DNA of 19,168 nucleotides, taken from Bacillota bacterium. Lineage in GTDB: Bacteria > Bacillota > Clostridia > Monoglobales > Firm-18. The stretch lies in NCBI GenBank assembly GCA_023228885.1, contig JALOAJ010000042.1:1-19168 (forward strand), written 5' to 3'. Positions within the stretch are counted from its first letter, which is position 1. Every line of letters starts with the position of its first letter. Positions 14,808-19,168 of the stretch are shown in pieces. Position numbers and translations under genes: made by a program. The notes under the pieces were generated by a model. That model was not told the origin of the DNA and did not search any database. It saw only the letters and a list, made by a program, of their open reading frames with translations.

Positions 14808-15411
14808 TAAGATAATCATTCCTTTCACCCGAAAGGGAATAAATGTGCTCCATAAGCTCAACGCTTAAGCTGTGCAACTGTTGCTGCGAAACCTTTTTGT
14901 TATGATATTGCGTATAATATATTGGCTTTCCAAAGGTTAGTTTTAATTTCCCGAACAGCTTGTAATTGCCTGTTATTAAGGCGGGTTGTATAGGCACTTG
15001 CCCTTTTATAGCAAATAAAACTGCCCCGGATTTTACATCATTCACATCTTTAATGCTGCGTGTGCCCTCAGGGAACACCGCGACTATGCCGCCATTTCTC
15101 AAAAGCTTGATTATTGTTTTTAGCGTTCCGATTTCCGCGGCTTCCCGCGTTATCGGCATAACGCCCAAACCTTTTAAAAGCCAGCCAAAAACGGCATTCG
15201 AGAACAACTCTTTTTTTGCCAAATAACCCATTTTTCGCGGCATATATCCGCCTGCCAGGGCAGGGTCGAAATTGCTTTTATGATTACATGCAAACACAAA
15301 TCCCCCGTCTTTCAATATATTTTCTTTCCCGACTATTTGCGGGGTGAAAAATATGTTAAAAAACAATTTTAAAATAGATTGCGCAATGACATATGTCACT
15401 TTAAAAAACAA
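14788..15411 (-). CDS. plsC: 1-acyl-sn-glycerol-3-phosphate acyltransferase
   Basis: Acylates lysophosphatidate to phosphatidate at the inner membrane in phospholipid synthesis. 207 residues, typical of the short bacterial PlsC type. The catalytic HX4D motif is NHKSNFD near residue 43, and the acceptor-binding motif FPEGTRS is near 113. Residues 5-22 form a hydrophobic membrane-associating segment. The start is TTG at 15411, with AAAGGAG eight bases upstream inside the 3' end of cmk, so the genes overlap by 16 bases. A GTG four codons downstream lies too far from the site. The gene in turn overlaps ispH-rpsA, so cmk, plsC and ispH-rpsA form one unit. Confidence 0.93.
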   Translation of the reverse strand: MFFKVTYVIAQSILKLFFNIFFTPQIVGKENILKDGGFVFACNHKSNFDPALAGGYMPRKMGYLAKKELFSNAVFGWLLKGLGVMPITREAAEIGTLKTIIKLLRNGGIVAVFPEGTRSIKDVNDVKSGAVLFAIKGQVPIQPALITGNYKLFGKLKLTFGKPIYYTQYHNKKVSQQQLHSLSVELMEHIYSLSGERNDYLNANTSD

Positions 15412-16082
15412 TTCAACCGCTCCTTTATTGCATCGGTTAAAATGTCAATCGATTGTTCCAAGGTGTTACCCGTAGTGTCAATCACCAATGCGCCTTCAGG
15501 AATTTTAAGGGGTGCAAGCTTGCGCCCTGAGTCGTTTTTATCACGATACGCCATATCAGCCAAAACATCCTCAAACGAAACATTTTCTCCCTTTTCTATA
15601 AGCTCGTTGTGCCTTCTTTTTGCTCTGTCTTCAATGGATGCGGTTAAAAATATTTTAATTTGCGCATTCGGCAACACATAACTTCCGATATCTCTGCCGT
15701 CCATAATTATATTACCGCTTTGCGCAAGTTCTCTTTGCAGTGATGCAAGCTTTTTCCGTACTGCCGGAAATGCAGACACATTTGATGCAGCAATTGACAC
15801 CTTCGGCGTTCTGATTTCGGAAGTTACATCTTTTCCGTCAAGAAAAATATGCTGACCATCGGTTTTATGTTCTATTTTAATTTTTATATCATCCATTAGC
15901 CTTTCGACCGATGCAACATCGTTTTTTGTGTCTAAGTTTAACAAAAGCGCTTTTAAACCAACCGCTCGGTACATTGCACCGGTGTCTATGTAAATAAACC
16001 CAAGTGTGTTTGCAACTATTTTTGAAATGGTGCTTTTCCCCGCGCCCGCCGGACCGTCTATCACTATTTGCATATTTTTCAT
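15396..16082 (-). CDS. cmk: Cytidylate kinase
   Basis: Phosphorylates CMP and dCMP to the diphosphates using ATP, recycling pyrimidine nucleotides in the cytosol. 228 residues, usual for the family. The P-loop GPAGAGKST is at 10-18, DTGAMYRAV follows at about 33-41, and MDGRDIGSYVLP with the RAKRRHNE stretch marks the substrate and lid regions. The ATG at 16082 has AGAGG eight bases upstream. A well-formed promoter precedes it (16133-16105). Its 3' end carries the ribosome site and start of plsC. Confidence 0.95.
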   Translation of the reverse strand: MKNMQIVIDGPAGAGKSTISKIVANTLGFIYIDTGAMYRAVGLKALLLNLDTKNDVASVERLMDDIKIKIEHKTDGQHIFLDGKDVTSEIRTPKVSIAASNVSAFPAVRKKLASLQRELAQSGNIIMDGRDIGSYVLPNAQIKIFLTASIEDRAKRRHNELIEKGENVSFEDVLADMAYRDKNDSGRKLAPLKIPEGALVIDTTGNTLEQSIDILTDAIKERLNCFLK

Positions 16083-16104
16083 ACTTAAAACCTCTTTGAT
16101 GAAT

Positions 16105-16133
16105 ATTATACACCGAAAACCAAACTAATACAA
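16105..16133 (-). promoter_or_regulatory. Promoter of the cmk-plsC-ispH/rpsA unit
   Basis: On the minus strand there is a -35 TTGTAT (16133-16128), exactly 17 bases, then a -10 TATAAT (16110-16105). The predicted start is about 20 bases before the cmk ATG. It lies in the 54-base gap between the small membrane protein gene and cmk and could drive the genes down to murD and beyond. Confidence 0.65.
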
Positions 16134-16136
16134 TAG

Positions 16137-16616
16137 TTATTTGACAAATATTCTGCCTATTAACGATATATCGGAATTAACCTGTGCAATGTTTGCTATA
16201 TTTTCAATGTCAATGTTTGACGGTATATCAGACACAACAACGGAAAACGGCTTATTTACCCTTCTTCCGTCTATTTCCAAAACGGAATTATCCGATACCG
16301 TCACCTTTATTTTTTCTTCATAAAAAATTGCTATCGGCTGCCCGTTTTGCAAAATTTCGATATCGGGGCAAGGCTGTGCGTCAACAAGAGTTAAGGTGAT
16401 TTCTGCAAGGGTGGAGGGTTGGTTTTCTCCATTTTTGTATATACCTTCAAAGTTGTCGGTATTTGTCAGCACCGCCCTGCCTGCAGGTAAAGTCAAAGCC
16501 AGCTGTGAAATCAACAAAGCCGACACAAAAACAAACAGTAAAACCCGATAAACCTTGTTTATGTTAAAAATAATAAGTATATATTTTTTTAGACGAGAAG
16601 ATATCTGCAAACGCAT
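16137..16616 (-). CDS. Hypothetical membrane-anchored extracytoplasmic protein
   Basis: A 159-residue protein I cannot assign. A basic N-terminus (R2, R8, K10, K11, K21, R24) precedes one hydrophobic segment at about 24-44, ending in ALTLPAG, which looks like an uncleaved signal anchor. The rest, 50-159, would lie outside the cell. It is rich in alternating beta-type residues, with a single Cys (C83), AEITLTLVD at 71-79 and VLEIDGRRV at 112-120. No lipobox is seen. AAAGGAG seven bases before the ATG at 16616 strongly supports it as a real gene. It sits 64 bases after the flavoprotein gene and 54 bases before cmk, in a spot where these two housekeeping genes often lie together. A wall- or envelope-related role is only a guess. 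Confidence 0.75.
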   Translation of the reverse strand: MRLQISSRLKKYILIIFNINKVYRVLLFVFVSALLISQLALTLPAGRAVLTNTDNFEGIYKNGENQPSTLAEITLTLVDAQPCPDIEILQNGQPIAIFYEEKIKVTVSDNSVLEIDGRRVNKPFSVVVSDIPSNIDIENIANIAQVNSDISLIGRIFVK

Positions 16617-16680
16617 AAAAAAACTCCTTTTACATGATATGTTATTTGACCCTCAAGTTATATTTTATGCATTTTTGAAT

Positions 16681-17904
16681 TTATATATGCTTTCCCGCCA
16701 AAAAGCCGGTGCTAAAAGCGATTTGAAGGTTATAACCGCCTGTGACGGCATCAACATCAATTACCTCGCCTGCAAAAAATAGATTTTTTACAAGCTTTGA
16801 TTCCATGGTGGATGGGTTTATTTCGTCAACGCACACACCACCGGATGTAATAATCGCTTCGTTAATCGGACGGGTGCCGATAATTTTTAAATGAAATTTT
16901 TTTATCTCTGAAACAAGCAATTCGCGTTCGGTTTTTGTAATTTGGTGCACTTTCTTATAAGGTTCTATTCCCGAGCGCAAAATAATTACAGGAATTAGCT
17001 TTTTAGGTAACAATAAATTTAGGGAATTGGAAAAGTTCTTATTGGGCAGGGCGTTAAAATCCCGAACAATCCGCACATCAAGTTGTTCGGCGGTGAGCGC
17101 CGGTTTTAGGTCAATATACAAATCAAGACCGGAGCCGATGTTTTCAATTTCAGCGCTTGCACGCAATATTAAGGGACCCGAAACGCCAAAATGAGTAAAA
17201 AGCATCTCGCCGAAATCACAAAAAAGCTGTTTATTAGCGCAAAACAGCGATACTTGAACATTTTTGAGCGAAAGCCCCATAATATCTCCTATCCATTTTT
17301 CTTTAACAACCATAGGAACAAGCGAAGGTTTAGGCGCAATAATGGTGTGCCCCGCGCCTGCGGCAAATTTATAGCCATCCCCTGTTGAGCCGGTTGCCGG
17401 ATACGATATGCCGCCTGTTGCAACTGCAACGCTATCGGACTGTATCTTTTTGCCGCCGGATGTAAGAACACTCTGCACGCTGTTATTTTTAATAATTATA
17501 TTTTTGACATTGTCTGTTAAAATTTCAGCGCCGCATTTTTTGGCATAGCTGACTAACGCATCAGCAACTGTATGTGCGCTGTCTGAAACTGGAAAGACCC
17601 TTCCCCCTCTTTCGGTTTTTGTCTTAACTCCGATATCGTTAAATAGACTTATTGCATCATCGTTTGTAAAAGAATAAAATGCGCTGTATAAAAAGGGCGC
17701 ATTGGTTTTCGTATTTTCGATAAAAGTTTGAATATCGGCGCAATTTGTAATGTTGCATCTGCCTTTACCCGTTATTCTAAGCTTTTTTGCAGGCAGGGTG
17801 TTCTTTTCAATTATAGCCACCCTTTTGCCCCTTTTTGCCGCCGTTGCCCCGCATATAAGGCCGGCAGGTCCTGCTCCTATTATAACTGAATCAAATTTAT
17901 TCAT
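16681..17904 (-). CDS. BaiN/HI0933-type flavoprotein, NAD(P)/FAD-dependent oxidoreductase
   Basis: A 407-residue two-dinucleotide-fold flavoprotein of the HI0933 (YhiN/BaiN) family. The FAD-binding GAGPAG is at 10-15, with the acidic ribose-binding E33 (VAIIEK). The family signature KLRITGKGRCNITN is at 41-54. TGGISYPATGSTGDGY lies in the middle, and the C-terminal block reads FFAGEVIDVDAVTGGYNLQ. BaiN of Clostridium scindens has been linked to bile-acid reduction, but most family members have no proven substrate, so no reaction is assigned. A longer ATG start (17958) would add 18 unlike residues. I prefer 17904, where the family begins. It overlaps the stop of the RpiR gene by eight bases (ATGAATAA), suggesting coupling. 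Confidence 0.9.
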   Translation of the reverse strand: MNKFDSVIIGAGPAGLICGATAAKRGKRVAIIEKNTLPAKKLRITGKGRCNITNCADIQTFIENTKTNAPFLYSAFYSFTNDDAISLFNDIGVKTKTERGGRVFPVSDSAHTVADALVSYAKKCGAEILTDNVKNIIIKNNSVQSVLTSGGKKIQSDSVAVATGGISYPATGSTGDGYKFAAGAGHTIIAPKPSLVPMVVKEKWIGDIMGLSLKNVQVSLFCANKQLFCDFGEMLFTHFGVSGPLILRASAEIENIGSGLDLYIDLKPALTAEQLDVRIVRDFNALPNKNFSNSLNLLLPKKLIPVIILRSGIEPYKKVHQITKTERELLVSEIKKFHLKIIGTRPINEAIITSGGVCVDEINPSTMESKLVKNLFFAGEVIDVDAVTGGYNLQIAFSTGFLAGKHI

Positions 17905-18769
17905 CTTCCACCGCTTCATAAACTTCGTATTCATCCCATATTCTTTCGAGCGCATCAAAAGACTTTTGCAGGTCTCCCTTTTTGCGCATTCCCAATTCGG
18001 CTATAAGTGCGTTTATAACGCTGAGCGGGGCAACAAGCGAGTCGGCAAAAGAGGCGATGTCTGTCTCGGCAATCAACGGATACGATGCCAATGGTGTTGC
18101 AGGGGATGCTTTGCTGTCGGTAATTGCAATAACGGTTGCATCTTGATTTTTAGCATATTGCATTGCTTTTATTGTGCGTGCGCTGTAACGCGGAAATGTA
18201 ATGCCAATCAAAACGTCATTACTGCCGATACGCAATATTTGTTCGAATATTTCGCTTGCGCTTGTCGTATGCACAAGCCTTATGTTATCGAATATAAGAT
18301 TTAAATAAAAGCCTAAAAAGGTAGCAAGCGCCGATGCGCTCCGCACTCCCACTATATAAATTTTTTCGGCATTTAAAATAGCCTCCACAGCGGCGCTAAA
18401 CACATTGTGGTCTATTTCTTCAAGCGTTTGTTTTATTTTAATTATATCAAAATTTAGTATTGTTGTCAGCAGATTTTGTTTGCCCACCCTTGCAGTAGTC
18501 GTTTCAATCCTTTGAAATGCCGTTAGATTGGTGCGAACAAGCTCCTGCAGCGCGCGTTGCAGCATGGGGTACCCATCGTAACCCAGTTCAACCGCAAAGC
18601 GCACAACAGTAGAACAGCTTACCGAAGTTTCTTCGCTAAGCTGTGATGCAGTCATAAAAGCTGCTTTATTATAATTTGCAACAAGATAGTTTGCTATTTT
18701 TTTTTGTCCTTTGCTAAAGCTTGCATATAAATTGTTAATGCGGCCGAGTAAGTCAGAATGCTTTTCCAT
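17897..18769 (-). CDS. RpiR/MurR-family transcriptional regulator with SIS domain
   Basis: A 290-residue DNA-binding regulator. The N-terminal HTH_6 domain spans about 1-77, with SQLSEETSVSCSTVVRFAVELGYDGYPML as its helix-turn-helix region (42-70). The SIS sugar-phosphate-binding domain spans about 120-255, with YIVGVRSASALATFLG at 138-153 and GITFPRYSARTI at 189-200. The tail is acidic. Family members sense phosphosugars and control sugar or cell-wall recycling genes, but no sugar gene is adjacent here, so the regulon is unknown. The ATG at 18769 has GGGAG seven bases upstream. It lies 29 bases after the OadA-like gene and overlaps the flavoprotein gene. Confidence 0.92.
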   Translation of the reverse strand: MEKHSDLLGRINNLYASFSKGQKKIANYLVANYNKAAFMTASQLSEETSVSCSTVVRFAVELGYDGYPMLQRALQELVRTNLTAFQRIETTTARVGKQNLLTTILNFDIIKIKQTLEEIDHNVFSAAVEAILNAEKIYIVGVRSASALATFLGFYLNLIFDNIRLVHTTSASEIFEQILRIGSNDVLIGITFPRYSARTIKAMQYAKNQDATVIAITDSKASPATPLASYPLIAETDIASFADSLVAPLSVINALIAELGMRKKGDLQKSFDALERIWDEYEVYEAVEDE

Positions 18770-18798
18770 TTTTATTCTCCCAACATCAGCTCCGACAA

Positions 18799-19168
18799 TT
18801 AAGCGGGATGGGTTTTCTTCTGCATATCCACCAACGCGGGCTCTATCTGATACAGCTTAGCGCGCCTTTTCTCAAAGAAATCAACCGCCACTCTGTCAAA
18901 CAAGGCATATGAAAGAACATCCTCGTCTTGCTCTATATATTCTTTTATTTCGCCTTTCAGTTTTTCCAATTCCGGCTTAATAAAATCAGCAGGGCGCTGC
19001 GTTACTTGCTCTGTATCTCCTATTATTTTTTTCTTTATTTCGTCCGATATTGCAAAAGGAGTTTTTCCATACTCGCCTTTCACCAACCCCTGGGATTCCT
19101 TTGTTATCATTTTATACCGCTCGCCCATAATAACATTTAAAACAGCCTGTGTGCCGACAATTTGGCTT
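18799..19168 (-). CDS. Carboxyltransferase subunit (OadA / pyruvate carboxylase subunit B type), 3' end only
   Basis: The last 122 residues are inside the window and the gene runs off the right edge. The frame stays open to the edge, beginning SQIVGTQAVLNVIMGERYKM, then GLVKGEYGKTP and a segment with RPADFIKPELEKLK. This is the conserved C-terminal part of the carboxyltransferase shared by oxaloacetate decarboxylase alpha chains and two-subunit pyruvate carboxylases. An internal ATG at 19128 is not the start. No biotin-carrier domain (AMKM-type motif) follows, so biotin must sit on a separate protein. The reaction (decarboxylating oxaloacetate or methylmalonyl-CoA versus carboxylating pyruvate) needs the rest of the operon. 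The gene ends 29 bases before the RpiR regulator. Confidence 0.88.
   Translation of the reverse strand, partial: SQIVGTQAVLNVIMGERYKMITKESQGLVKGEYGKTPFAISDEIKKKIIGDTEQVTQRPADFIKPELEKLKGEIKEYIEQDEDVLSYALFDRVAVDFFEKRRAKLYQIEPALVDMQKKTHPA

Noticed and set aside
17750..18304. 184-codon plus-strand ORF opposite the flavoprotein and RpiR genes
   Set aside because: Composition (many Cys, Phe and Arg in odd order) fits a shadow frame; both minus-strand genes are clear family members.
1..19168. CRISPR array, insertion sequence or rRNA gene
   Set aside because: No regularly spaced repeats, transposase-like protein or rRNA-like sequence was noticed on either strand.

Overview
The window looks like chromosomal DNA from a member of the Firmicutes, most likely class Clostridia and possibly uncultured. 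The base composition is AT-rich and Shine-Dalgarno sites are strong GGAGG-like ones. Several starts are TTG or GTG. An IspH-ribosomal protein S1 fusion is present, and a TmcAL (YlbM) gene sits divergently beside pta-ackA, both familiar from clostridial genomes. Placement below class is not possible from this sequence alone.

Layout. Bases 1-294 hold no supported gene but carry two consensus promoters facing each other and a third that serves the tRNA. A tRNA-Arg(ACG) follows at 295-371 with a strong terminator. Next is a two-gene plus-strand cassette (439-1708) of a PD-(D/E)XK nuclease-like protein and an unknown partner, closed by a terminator. The pta-ackA acetate operon (3996-1789) is on the minus strand. 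Divergent from it are tmcAL, a Xer-type tyrosine recombinase and a LexA-like repressor (4199-7094, plus strand). Everything from 7078 to the right edge is on the minus strand. In transcription order, right to left, it reads: 3' end of an OadA-type carboxyltransferase, RpiR/SIS regulator, BaiN/HI0933-type flavoprotein, a small membrane-anchored unknown, cmk, plsC, ispH-rpsA fusion, murD, three M42-family peptidase paralogues and a methionine gamma-lyase-like PLP enzyme. Genes in this run are closely spaced and many overlap by a few bases. A clear promoter lies in front of cmk.

How the genes work together. Pta and AckA turn acetyl-CoA into acetate and ATP, and TmcAL uses acetate and ATP to acetylate the wobble cytidine of tRNA-Met. 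Cmk, PlsC, IspH-S1 and MurD are core nucleotide, lipid, isoprenoid/translation and cell-wall functions. The M42 trio probably handles intracellular peptides.

The most interesting observations are these. The LexA-like protein has lost both the Ala-Gly cleavage site and the catalytic lysine. The first-mentioned M42 paralogue (8355-9320) has lost four key active-site positions while its two neighbours keep them. A 28-bp palindrome in the 11-6-11 format of a Xer recombination site lies just upstream of the recombinase gene. An unassigned nuclease-plus-partner cassette sits directly behind a tRNA gene.
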